Shown: positions 35,146 through 43,116 of the stretch, one piece after another | Position numbering within the stretch: position 1 is the first letter of the stretch | Layout of the letters: every line of letters starts with the position of its first letter | Source of the DNA: QNYZ01 sp964577615 | GTDB taxonomy: Bacteria > Desulfobacterota > Desulfobacteria > Desulfobacterales > QNYZ01 | Assembly: GCA_964577615.1 (NCBI GenBank) | Contig: CAZNZW010000027.1 | Location: 1-43,135 of the forward strand | Direction: 5' to 3' | Length of the DNA: 43,135 nucleotides | Notes under the pieces: generated by a model | The model's input: only the letters and a program-made list of their open reading frames with translations | What the model was told of the DNA's origin: nothing | The model's database searches: none | Position numbers and translations under genes: made by a program

Positions 35146-38133
35146 TCAGATGGCCCGCAGCCGCAACGGGTGATCGCCCATCTGCGCGTTGGCCTTTTCC
35201 AACTGCCGCCGGCTGGAAATGACGGCCACCGCCCGACTCCGGGCCGGGCCGTTGAAATAGGCATCGGCGGTTTCAATAACCTGTTTGCGGGACATCGCCA
35301 GCAGGGCCTTTTTAAACTGCAGCCGGCGCGCATCGGTAAGCATGACCAGCGACCGGAAAAAGGCTTTACGGGCCGCCGGGCCGGGCGGATCGGGTTTGTC
35401 GATATCCGAGCAGACCTGCAAAATGGCTTCTTTGATATCTTCGTCATCAAATTTCCCGGACCGGATAAATGCGGCGGCACCATCGAAAGCGGTGAGGGTC
35501 GCAACAATATGCGGGTCGCGGTACGAAGCCATGGCAAACATGCCGGTTTCCGGATTGTAGGCGGCAAATCCGCCGTAGGCGCCGCCTTTTTCCCGGATTT
35601 CCCGGTGCAGGTACAGCGAGCGCAGCATTTTGGCAATAACAGCCAGCGCCGGGGCGTCAGGGTGCCCCATGCGGACGGTCTTGAAAGTCCGGGCCACAAA
35701 GGAAACCGCCGTGGCCGTGTGCCACCCTTCACGGGGGAGGGTGTCGGGCAGGACAATATCCGGGGCGGTAAAAGGGTCGGTGCCCGGGGTGCCGACAATC
35801 GGCGACAGCCGGCTGTCAAGCGCGTGCGCGGCCGCCGGGACCGTTGCTTCTTCCCCGACCAGAGCGGTTTTCAGATTGCCGGGCTGAAAAATCTGCGCCC
35901 TGATGCCGGATAGTATGTCGGCCAGATGGTTCAGGTCGGTGTCTGCCGTATGTGTGGAAAGCGCCTTGACCTGGCGGAGATGATGGATGCCGCTGAACGT
36001 TTCATTGAGGGCGGCCGTGGGAGAAAAGGCCCGCGCTGCCAGCGATATGGCCAGTTGATGCCCGTTTTGCACCACCATGGCTTCCAGGGCCGCCCGGTAC
36101 TCGAGGAGCAGCGTTTTCAGCCGGGCCAGGTCCGAAAATTGTGTGGTTTGAACCAGGTCGCCCACGATGTCGAACATGGCCGCCTGATTCCGGTCCAGGC
36201 ATTTACCGCCCATATGCACCATCGGCAGACAGGCCCCGGTATCGTCGAAACGGGTCCGGGCCTGGATATTGAGATGGATCCCGCCGGTATAACGGTCGAT
36301 CCGGCGGGCAATGGCAACATAATCCTGCTGCGCGGTGCCCATTCGGGTCAGGGCGTGGCAGAAAAAAGGCAGATACGGCACCTGATCGGGCGACAGATGA
36401 CCGATGCCGGCGGCGCCCATGTAATACAGGATACCGGAGGTGGGCTGCACATAGCCGGCCGCGGCTGCGGGGAGTGTTGTGTCTGCCGGCGGGATCCGGA
36501 TAATATCGGGGGGAATATCGGCGATGGTCAGGGTCGGCAGTACCGAGATGTCCTCTTCTGCCGCCTGCCGGGTGACCAGGGCGTCGGCATCCCGGCGGAT
36601 TTTTTCCCTGTCCGCCTTGGACAGGCGGCGGGCGATATCGGCCAGTTCGGCGGCTTCCCGCCGGGCTTCCCTCTGGGCGAGCTGTTGGTCCGGGGTCAGC
36701 AGAAAACGGACCCGGTGGGGGTTGTCGATAAACCAGACGCGCAGTTTTTCTTCAAAGAACCCGCCAGCGGAAACAGCGCGCTGGATTTTATCCATGTCCT
36801 CATCAAAGCGCAGAATCCGTTCGGGATCTCCGCCGTGAAACCAGGTGGATGCCAGCCGCATCAGCAGTTTCAGGCCATAGGGGAAGGGGGTGCTGGTGAT
36901 CTCGCGGCGATGGAATTCAACCTGGTGGATGGCCGATTCGATCAGTTCGGCCGGGATGCCGTCTTGCGCCAGAGCGGACAGGCAGTCAAAAATAAGGGCC
37001 TCGACCTTTTCAGCATCGTCCTTGCGGATATCCTTGAGACCGCAGGCGAAAAAGATGTCCCGGTTATCCGTATCCAGCCCCGTGCCGTCGCTCAGGGCCG
37101 TACCGAGGCCGGACTCGATCAGGGCTTTCCGCAGGGGGGAGGCGGCATTTCCAAGCAGAATATGCTCAAGCAGGGTCAATACGAGGACGTCGAAGGTATC
37201 CCGGATGTCGGCACTGAGCCAGGCCACGCAGGCCTGGTATTTTTTCTCCGGATCGTCATTTTCCGCCAGCGGATACGGGTACTGTACCTGGCGGGGAGAT
37301 GCCCAGCGGGGCTGGCTGGGCACATCGGTGCCCGGATCGATCTGCTCGAAATGCGCCAGGACGGTATCGTTGATAAACGCCAGATGATCCGCCAGGGGGA
37401 GATCGCCGTAAGTGTAAAAATAGGCATTGCTCGGGTGATAGTGGCGCTGGTGAAACGCCACCAGATCCCGATGGGTCAGACGGGGGATATCCGCCGGTTC
37501 GCCGCCCGAGTTGAAGCGGTAGGTGGTATCCGGATAGAGGGCGTTCAGCAGACTGCGCACCATCACCTGGTCGGGAGACGACATGGCGCCTTTCATTTCG
37601 TTGAAGACCACCCCCTTGTACACCGGTTTGTCGCTGTCCGGATGATCCGGATCCGGTTCGAATTCGATCCGGTGCCCTTCCTGTTTGAAACTCAGTTCAT
37701 CGAGATTGGGAAAAAAGGCCGCATCCAGGTAAACATCCATCAGGTTTCTGAAATCTTTTCGGTTCTGGGAGGCAAAGGGGTACATGGTCCAGTCCGAGGC
37801 GGTAAAGGCGTTCATGAAGGTGTTCAGGCTTCTTTTCAACATGGAAAAGAAAGGATCCCGCACGGGAAAGCGGGCGGATCCGCACAGCGCGGTATGCTCC
37901 AGGATGTGGGCCACCCCGGTGGAATCTTCGGGGACGGTTTTAAAGGCCACGCCGAAAACGTTTTCCTTATCCGGCCGGCTGATGTGAATGTAGCGGGCCC
38001 CGGTGCGCCCGTGAACCAGTTCGTAAAGGCAGCCGTCAATGATATCAAGCGCCGCGATCCGCTGGATTGTAAATCCGTGCAATTGTCCGTCGACCGTCAG
38101 GCCGGGGTTGAGGGCATCTGTGCCATGCGTCAT
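35146..38133 (-). CDS. M16C metallopeptidase, presequence-protease (PreP) type
   Basis: A 995-residue zinc peptidase that degrades oligopeptides inside a closed two-half chamber. The inverted zinc motif HILEH is at 76-80 (H76, E79 catalytic, H80) and the third ligand is E179 in VVFNEMKGAM, matching PreP spacing. MNAFTASDWTMYPFASQN is the conserved neighbouring segment; the C-terminal half is the non-catalytic M16 repeat with the arginine- and tyrosine-containing closing region (EKGGAYGGFAAY). No signal peptide is seen, so it is probably cytoplasmic. In this bacterial setting the substrates are unknown. It starts 28 bases after the winged-helix-like gene, so the two are likely co-transcribed. 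Confidence 0.93.
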   Translation of the reverse strand: MTHGTDALNPGLTVDGQLHGFTIQRIAALDIIDGCLYELVHGRTGARYIHISRPDKENVFGVAFKTVPEDSTGVAHILEHTALCGSARFPVRDPFFSMLKRSLNTFMNAFTASDWTMYPFASQNRKDFRNLMDVYLDAAFFPNLDELSFKQEGHRIEFEPDPDHPDSDKPVYKGVVFNEMKGAMSSPDQVMVRSLLNALYPDTTYRFNSGGEPADIPRLTHRDLVAFHQRHYHPSNAYFYTYGDLPLADHLAFINDTVLAHFEQIDPGTDVPSQPRWASPRQVQYPYPLAENDDPEKKYQACVAWLSADIRDTFDVLVLTLLEHILLGNAASPLRKALIESGLGTALSDGTGLDTDNRDIFFACGLKDIRKDDAEKVEALIFDCLSALAQDGIPAELIESAIHQVEFHRREITSTPFPYGLKLLMRLASTWFHGGDPERILRFDEDMDKIQRAVSAGGFFEEKLRVWFIDNPHRVRFLLTPDQQLAQREARREAAELADIARRLSKADREKIRRDADALVTRQAAEEDISVLPTLTIADIPPDIIRIPPADTTLPAAAAGYVQPTSGILYYMGAAGIGHLSPDQVPYLPFFCHALTRMGTAQQDYVAIARRIDRYTGGIHLNIQARTRFDDTGACLPMVHMGGKCLDRNQAAMFDIVGDLVQTTQFSDLARLKTLLLEYRAALEAMVVQNGHQLAISLAARAFSPTAALNETFSGIHHLRQVKALSTHTADTDLNHLADILSGIRAQIFQPGNLKTALVGEEATVPAAAHALDSRLSPIVGTPGTDPFTAPDIVLPDTLPREGWHTATAVSFVARTFKTVRMGHPDAPALAVIAKMLRSLYLHREIREKGGAYGGFAAYNPETGMFAMASYRDPHIVATLTAFDGAAAFIRSGKFDDEDIKEAILQVCSDIDKPDPPGPAARKAFFRSLVMLTDARRLQFKKALLAMSRKQVIETADAYFNGPARSRAVAVISSRRQLEKANAQMGDHPLRLRAI

Positions 38134-38161
38134 GATGGTTTCCTGAATCTATAGGTTTTTG

Positions 38162-38548
38162 TTAAACAGTTACGTAAATACCGCGGCTTTTGCGGGCGAT
38201 TTTCCCGGTTTTGTCGAGGCGATAAATAATATTGCGGATTTTTTTATCCTCAAAACCGGTAATCGCCTGGATGTCGCCGAATCCGGCCCCCCCTGCGTGG
38301 CTCTGGATGGCTTCGAGGACCATGTCCGTCGCCGTGATGACCGATCGCTGTCCGGCATCCGCTCTGCCGGGTCCGGCCGCCGGCGGCCGCCGGCCGGAAA
38401 ATGCGGCGCTGGCCCGGATGAGCTTTTCCAGCCGGTCAAGACGGGCGTTGAGCCTGTCAACGTCCGTACGGGTGGGTATATTGTAGTTCTTCAAAAAAAA
38501 TTTCACCATTGCATCGAAACTGACCGCCTTGTTTTTTCGCCTGAGCAT
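38162..38548 (-). CDS. Small protein with N-terminal coiled coil and C-terminal winged-helix-like domain
   Basis: A 128-residue protein I cannot assign to a named family. Residues about 25-47 (TDVDRLNARLDRLEKLIRA) form a short heptad-type coiled coil suited to dimerisation. A proline- and glycine-rich linker follows, then about 70-128 looks like a winged helix: VLEAIQSHAGGAGFGDIQAI, GFEDKKIRNIIYRLDKTGKI and the wing ARKSRGIYVTV. The start has an ideal AAAGGAGG. Its own promoter overlaps a long inverted repeat, which suggests autoregulation, and the M16 peptidase gene follows at 28 bases. DNA binding is inference from the fold prediction. Confidence 0.75.
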   Translation of the reverse strand: MLRRKNKAVSFDAMVKFFLKNYNIPTRTDVDRLNARLDRLEKLIRASAAFSGRRPPAAGPGRADAGQRSVITATDMVLEAIQSHAGGAGFGDIQAITGFEDKKIRNIIYRLDKTGKIARKSRGIYVTV

Positions 38549-38580
38549 GAAAACCTCCTTTTGACCAAACGCCGGTATTT

Positions 38581-38620
38581 TATCTTACTTTTAGGTATTC
38601 ATGGAGTAAAAGTCAAGATA
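38581..38620 (-). promoter_or_regulatory. Promoter with overlapping long inverted repeat, winged-helix gene
   Basis: TATCTTACTTTTA (38581-38593) and TAAAAGTCAAGATA (38607-38620) are inverted copies with a single extra base, separated by 13 bases. On the minus strand the right arm contains the -35 TTGACT (38616-38611) and the left arm the -10 TAAAAG (38593-38588), 17 bases apart. Confidence 0.6.
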
Positions 38621-38703
38621 ACCGTCATAACAACTGTCGCTGAAGTAATTGTATTCCGGCCGGCCGCCCCGTCATGGTTTCGATGCAGATGCATATCTGA
38701 TTG

Positions 38704-40041
38704 TTACTGGCGGATATAGCCCCACTGGCGCAACCGCTGGTATGCGTGTCTGGCCATGTTGCCCTGTTTGACCTGGTGCAGATATCGGCTGTACGCCTGG
38801 GCGGCGGCCGGGCGGCGATGCATTTTTTCCAGTGCCAGCCCCTTGAAAAAAACGGTGTTGGGATCTCCGGGCAGCAGCCTGTCGTACTGGTCAAATTCGT
38901 GAAAGGCTTCGTTAAAACGTTTCAGCCGCAGGGCGGCAATCCCGCCGATCTGATGGGCCTGGGCTTCTTCGGGGTAGACCTGGCTGGCATCATCTGCAAA
39001 TCGCCTGGCCTCGGCGTTTTTGTTTTGGGCGAGAAGACATTTGGACATCATCAGCAGCCCGGCGTAATCTCCGGGCGCCTGGGTCAGGGCCTGTTTAAGG
39101 TCGCTCTCGGCTTCCGGAAATTTTTTCCGCGCCATGGCGACTTCGGATTTCTGCATGGTTTCGATGGCCCCTTTTAATTTGCGGAGATGGACGGTGTGGT
39201 CCATGTAGCGGTCCCGGTAAATCGGGTTTTTCAGGGCAGCGGCGTATTGCGAGTGCGCCCTTTTTTCGGCAATGGCATACCGGTCGGCAGCCATGGGATG
39301 GGAGGCAAACAGGACCTGGGAAATACCTGGTTTGTGCTTGGACAGCTTCTTTAACACGGCCATTAAATCCACCATTCCCTGGGGACTGTACCCGTTTTTA
39401 ACCATGTACGCCATGCCCAGGGCGTCGGCTTCGGTTTCGTTGTCCCGGCTGTATTTGGCCAGCAACGCGCTGCCGCCCGCCATACTGACCACTTGCGCCA
39501 GCTGCCCCCATTCCTGGCCCTGAGTGCTGGCCGCGATGGTGGCGCCAAGAAGCACCAGTTGGGTAGCCGTGCCCTTGCTCATCTGCTCGGCGGTATGACG
39601 GGCGTTGACATGGCCCATTTCATGGCCCAGCAGGCCGGCCAGTTCCGCTTCATTTTCCAGAGAGATGAGAATGCCCCGGGTAGCGGCGATGCTGCCGCCG
39701 GGAAAAGCATATGCATTCACATAGGTGGCGTTAACCGCGCGGAAGGAATATGGCATCTCGGGGCGATGGGTATGCCGGGCCATTCGCTGGCCCGTTTCCT
39801 GGAGATAGCGGTTCAGGCCGGTATCCTGAACCGGGCCGTAGTCCCTCGAAAACTGGTGGGGAGACTGCTGTCTGTCTATCGCAATTTCCTGATCTTCCGA
39901 TACCAGCATCAACTGGGATTTGCCTGTCACCGGGTTGATGGCGCAGCCGGTGACAATGCCGGCCGCGGACAAGGATGCCATCTGGATAAATTCCCGACGG
40001 CTCAATGATTTAATTGATTTTTCAGCAGATTGGGGGGGCAT
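38704..40041 (-). CDS. M48-family metallopeptidase with TPR repeats, predicted lipoprotein
   Basis: A 445-residue periplasmic protease resembling E. coli BepA and LoiP, which handle misassembled outer-membrane proteins. The N-terminus combines a twin-arginine motif (SRREFIQMASLSAAG) with a lipobox ending at C33 (IVTGC), so it may be exported folded by Tat and then lipidated. The zinc site is HEMGH at 140-144 (H140, E141, H144), with the third ligand in NETEADALGM (E204 likely). The C-terminal ~170 residues form TPR repeats (AESDLKQALTQAPGDYAGLL, AQAHQIGGIAALRLKRFNEA). AAAGGAGA precedes the start. Its substrate is unknown; neighbours give no clue. Confidence 0.92.
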   Translation of the reverse strand: MPPQSAEKSIKSLSRREFIQMASLSAAGIVTGCAINPVTGKSQLMLVSEDQEIAIDRQQSPHQFSRDYGPVQDTGLNRYLQETGQRMARHTHRPEMPYSFRAVNATYVNAYAFPGGSIAATRGILISLENEAELAGLLGHEMGHVNARHTAEQMSKGTATQLVLLGATIAASTQGQEWGQLAQVVSMAGGSALLAKYSRDNETEADALGMAYMVKNGYSPQGMVDLMAVLKKLSKHKPGISQVLFASHPMAADRYAIAEKRAHSQYAAALKNPIYRDRYMDHTVHLRKLKGAIETMQKSEVAMARKKFPEAESDLKQALTQAPGDYAGLLMMSKCLLAQNKNAEARRFADDASQVYPEEAQAHQIGGIAALRLKRFNEAFHEFDQYDRLLPGDPNTVFFKGLALEKMHRRPAAAQAYSRYLHQVKQGNMARHAYQRLRQWGYIRQ

Positions 40042-40130
40042 CGCGGCGTCTCCTTTTCAGATCCGTGGCAGGGTGAGATGGCTCGTAAACAGAAATAAAC
40101 GTCGATGACGGCACCGGTGTGCCGGGTCTG

Positions 40131-40679
40131 CTAAAATTGCCGTGGTTTGCAGATGGTCTCCCGGATGCGCATATCAAACAGATTGTTCATATGCGCCGGT
40201 TTTATCACCAGGGCTGTGTCCGCCCCCCGGCCGGTGCCACCGATGGCAATGATATCTTTACCGGACAGCGCGCCGGCATCGGCGGCCATGAGGGTAACTT
40301 CCACGGCAACCTTGGTCCCCTGGCCAAACAGGCGCAGGGTGTCGGCGATAATGAGAACCGGATAGGTACCCCGGCTTTTCTGCGCCAGGGCGCGTTCCAG
40401 ACCGGAAAGGGCATGGGTGGCCGTGACGACCGTGACGCCTTTTTCGGTCAGTTCCCGCCGGGCATCTTCGGGCATCCGGTTTTCAAACGGTTTTTTAAAC
40501 CCGCAATGGTACGTCACGCCCGTTATCCGGCAGCCTTTGAATACGTTAAGCGCTTCCAGCGCCGTGGCCCCGGTGGTGCTGGCCACAACGATCTCTTCGA
40601 TCCCCAGGGCCGTGGCCCGCTCATGGGCCAGGGCCAGCACCTGTTCCGTATTCTCTCTGCCCGCTGATTCAAAATACAT
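40131..40679 (-). CDS. Stand-alone pyruvate-kinase C-terminal-domain protein
   Basis: A 182-residue protein homologous to the alpha/beta C-terminal (allosteric) domain of pyruvate kinase without the catalytic barrel. The start MYFESAGRENTEQ at 40679 has GGAGG nine bases upstream. Visible are EEIVVASTTGATALEALNVF, ITGVTYHCGFKKPFENRM and IIAIGGTGRGADTALVIKPAH, the last resembling a nucleotide- or phosphate-binding loop. Similar stand-alone proteins occur in archaea and anaerobic bacteria and their function is not established. It has its own promoter with a palindrome and diverges from an amidohydrolase gene. Confidence 0.85.
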   Translation of the reverse strand: MYFESAGRENTEQVLALAHERATALGIEEIVVASTTGATALEALNVFKGCRITGVTYHCGFKKPFENRMPEDARRELTEKGVTVVTATHALSGLERALAQKSRGTYPVLIIADTLRLFGQGTKVAVEVTLMAADAGALSGKDIIAIGGTGRGADTALVIKPAHMNNLFDMRIRETICKPRQF

Positions 40680-40706
40680 GGGGTATGTCCTCCGGTAAGT
40701 GCACAT

Positions 40707-40721
40707 TCCATACTGTATGGA
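40707..40721. promoter_or_regulatory. 15-bp palindrome just downstream of the PK-C gene promoter
   Basis: TCCATACTGTATGGA is a perfect palindrome with a single central base. It lies at about +1 to +15 of the minus-strand transcript, a typical repressor position. Confidence 0.45.
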
Positions 40722-40726
40722 CGCGT

Positions 40727-40754
40727 ATTTTAGCGAAATTGCCGGATTAGTCAA
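40727..40754 (-). promoter_or_regulatory. Promoter of the PK-C-domain gene
   Basis: Minus-strand TTGACT (40754-40749), a 16-base spacer and TAAAAT (40732-40727), 48 bases before the start codon. Confidence 0.6.
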
Positions 40755-40783
40755 TATGGTGATCTCCGGACGAAGGCACAGTG

Positions 40784-40812
40784 TTGACCCGTATATACCG
40801 GCGGTATATAAG
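40784..40812 (+). promoter_or_regulatory. Promoter of the amidohydrolase gene with embedded 19-bp palindrome
   Basis: TTGACC (40784-40789), a 17-base spacer and TATAAG (40807-40812). The spacer and -10 hold the perfect palindrome TATATACCGGCGGTATATA (40792-40810, 9-bp arms around one G), so a bound protein would cover the -10 box directly. Confidence 0.65.
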
Positions 40813-40871
40813 ATTTGTTTATTTAGCGGCCAATTTTGATTCAACGCATATCGAGTAAGGATGGAGTTCCG

Positions 40872-41732
40872 ATGATCATTGATTTCCACACACATATTTT
40901 CCCGGCGGCCATTCGCCGGCACCGGGCGGACTATTTTGACAACGAACCGGCCTTCGATCTGTTGTATCGTTCCCCCAAATCCAGGATGGTGGGGGCGGAT
41001 ACGCTGATTGAAAAAATGGATGAACAGGGCGTGGACAAGTCGGTGGTTTTCGGCTTTCCCTGGCAGACGGAAGAATATTTCAGGCAGCACAACGACTATG
41101 TCATGGCCGCCGTGGCCCGGCATCCTGACCGGCTGATCGGCTTCGGGTGTTTTGATGCGCGGCATGCCGGGGCCGGGGACGAAACCCGGCGGTGCCTTGA
41201 AAACGGGCTTTCCGGCATCGGCGAACTGGGATTTTACAACAGCGGGATCGACGCCGAATGTATCAACAGCCTTGAACCGGTCATGGCAGCCTGTCGCCGG
41301 AAAAATGTGCCGGTCATGATCCATACCAACGAGTCGGTGGGCCATGTTTACCCCGGGAAAACGCCGGTGCGGCTGTCCCAGCTCGATGCCCTTGTTCAGG
41401 CGTTTCCGGAAAACACCCTCGTTCTGGCCCACTGGGGGGGCGGCCTGCTCTTTTATGCGCTGCTGAAAAAAGAGATGAAAGCACGGCTGGCCCGGGTTTA
41501 TTTTGACACGGCCGCCTCGCCCTATCTGTATGATGCGGCCATGTACCGGATCGCCACGGATATTATCGGTCCGGAAAAAATTCTTTTCGGCACTGATTTT
41601 CCATTGCTGCCCCCCTCCCGGTACTTCAAGGAAATGGAAAAAGCGGGATTGCGGCCGGAGGAAATTCGTCTGGTCTGCGGGGGTAACGCCGATAAATTAT
41701 TGCGCCCGGAAACGGGGCCGGATATTTCTTGA
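40872..41732 (+). CDS. Amidohydrolase-2 family metal-dependent hydrolase
   Basis: A 286-residue TIM-barrel hydrolase or decarboxylase. It begins at the ATG at 40872, behind GGATGGAG, directly with the metal motif IDFHTHIFP (H-x-H). VPVMIHTNES and VLAHWGGGLLFYALL carry the further histidines and FGTDFPLLPP the metal aspartate. Members of this family include decarboxylases such as ACMSD and hydrolases of many substrates; the true substrate is not visible. A promoter with a perfect palindrome precedes it, suggesting substrate- or metabolite-dependent repression. The stop codon lies inside the -35 box of the sat promoter. Confidence 0.88.
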   Translation: MIIDFHTHIFPAAIRRHRADYFDNEPAFDLLYRSPKSRMVGADTLIEKMDEQGVDKSVVFGFPWQTEEYFRQHNDYVMAAVARHPDRLIGFGCFDARHAGAGDETRRCLENGLSGIGELGFYNSGIDAECINSLEPVMAACRRKNVPVMIHTNESVGHVYPGKTPVRLSQLDALVQAFPENTLVLAHWGGGLLFYALLKKEMKARLARVYFDTAASPYLYDAAMYRIATDIIGPEKILFGTDFPLLPPSRYFKEMEKAGLRPEEIRLVCGGNADKLLRPETGPDIS

Positions 41733-41757
41733 CAACAACGCGCATTAAATATATTTA
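41729..41757 (+). promoter_or_regulatory. Promoter of sat, -35 overlapping the amidohydrolase stop codon
   Basis: TTGACA (41729-41734), a 17-base spacer and TATTTA (41752-41757); an overlapping TATATT at 41750-41755 is an alternative -10. The TGA stop of the preceding gene is part of TTGACA. Confidence 0.65.
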
Positions 41758-41841
41758 AGTAAATTCATCTCTTACCTGCTGACACCATTTTTTGAAAATA
41801 TAAACAATGACACCCAAACAAAGTGAAAGGAGAGTGAAAAC

Positions 41842-43116
41842 ATGACACAACTCGTTGCTCCTCATGGTGGCAAGGGCCTGACCTGCTGTTTATTGGAAGG
41901 TGCCGAGCGGGATGCCGAATTAAAAAAAGCCGAAGGGTTAAAAAAGGTGGATATTTCGCCGCGGGTCAAGGGCGATCTGATCATGATGGGTATCGGCGGG
42001 TTCAGCCCGTTGACCAGTTTCATGACCAAGGCGGACTGGAAAAGCGTCTGCGACGATTTTCTGCTGGCCGATGGCACGTTCTGGCCGGTGCCGGTCACCC
42101 TGGATGTATCCGCGGAAGATGCCGGTGCCATCAACGTCGGCGACGAAATAGCGCTGTTTGATCCCGAAGGCGCCGAAATCATGGCGACCATGCAGGTTAC
42201 CGAAAAATTTGAGCTGTCGGATGCCGAGAAAAAGTATGAGTGTGAAAAGATTTTTATGGGCGAAGGCACGCCTACGCCGGAAGAATTCTGGAAAATTGCC
42301 GAAGAAGACCATCCCGGCGTTCAGATGGTGATGGGCCAGAAGGCCGTTAACCTGGCCGGGCCGGTGAAGGTGCTGAGCGAAGGGGAATATCCCACCAAAT
42401 ATGCCGGCGTCTACCACCGCCCGGCGGAATCACGGAAAATATTCGAAGATAAGGGATGGAGCGAAGTGGCCGCGCTGCAGCTGCGAAATCCCATGCACCG
42501 GTCCCATGAATACCTGTGCAAGATTGCCGTGGAAGTATGTGATGGCGTTTATATCCATTCCCTGGTCGGTAACCTCAAACCCGGCGATATCCCGGCGGAT
42601 GTCCGGGTAAAATGCATCGACAGCCTGGTGAAAAATTATTTTGTGGATGCGAACGTTGTCCAGGGCGGCTATCCCCTCGACATGCGCTATGCCGGTCCCC
42701 GGGAAGGGCTCCTGCACGCCACCTTCCGCCAGAACTATGGCTGCTCCAAAATGATCATCGGCCGCGATCATGCCGGCGTGGGTGATTTTTACGGCATGTT
42801 TGAAGCCCAGACGATTTTTGATAAAATTCCCACTCCGTCCGAGCCGGGCAAGGCGCTGCTCTGCACGCCGCTGAAGATCGACTGGACCTTCTACTGCTAT
42901 AAATGCGACGGCATGGCATCGCTGCGGACCTGCCCGCACGGCAAGGATGATCGTGTCCTGCTGTCCGGCACCATGCTCCGGAAAATGCTTTCCGAAGGCA
43001 AAGAGCTTCCCGACCATTTTGGCCGCGACGAAGTGGTTGCCATCCTGCGCAAATACTATGAAGGCCTGACCGAAAAGGTCGAGATCAAAACGCACAAAGC
43101 GGCCACCGGTGACTAA
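41842..43116 (+). CDS. sat: Sulfate adenylyltransferase, dissimilatory type
   Basis: Sat activates sulfate with ATP to adenosine 5'-phosphosulfate, the first step of dissimilatory sulfate reduction. The 424-residue protein is the homo-oligomeric bacterial form. The ATP/sulfate-binding motif is LQLRNPMHRSHE (Q213, R215, H219, H222), the second GRDHAGVG at 307-314. C352, C355 and C364 with H366 (CYKC, RTCPH) form the metal-binding site seen in Sat of sulfate reducers. AAGGAGA nine bases before the ATG and a near-consensus promoter fit high expression. apr and qmo genes would lie beyond the window, if adjacent. This gene is the main evidence for the organism's lifestyle. Confidence 0.97.
   Translation: MTQLVAPHGGKGLTCCLLEGAERDAELKKAEGLKKVDISPRVKGDLIMMGIGGFSPLTSFMTKADWKSVCDDFLLADGTFWPVPVTLDVSAEDAGAINVGDEIALFDPEGAEIMATMQVTEKFELSDAEKKYECEKIFMGEGTPTPEEFWKIAEEDHPGVQMVMGQKAVNLAGPVKVLSEGEYPTKYAGVYHRPAESRKIFEDKGWSEVAALQLRNPMHRSHEYLCKIAVEVCDGVYIHSLVGNLKPGDIPADVRVKCIDSLVKNYFVDANVVQGGYPLDMRYAGPREGLLHATFRQNYGCSKMIIGRDHAGVGDFYGMFEAQTIFDKIPTPSEPGKALLCTPLKIDWTFYCYKCDGMASLRTCPHGKDDRVLLSGTMLRKMLSEGKELPDHFGRDEVVAILRKYYEGLTEKVEIKTHKAATGD

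Noticed and set aside
35926..38154. A 742-codon open frame on the plus strand
   Set aside because: It is antisense to the M16 peptidase, whose zinc site and full-length homology are clear; the GC-rich codon bias leaves the opposite strand open. No family motif or Shine-Dalgarno is seen.
40680..41432. Extension of the PK-C-domain protein to 433 residues
   Set aside because: The upstream part is antisense to the amidohydrolase and crosses two promoters; the start at 40679 has GGAGG.
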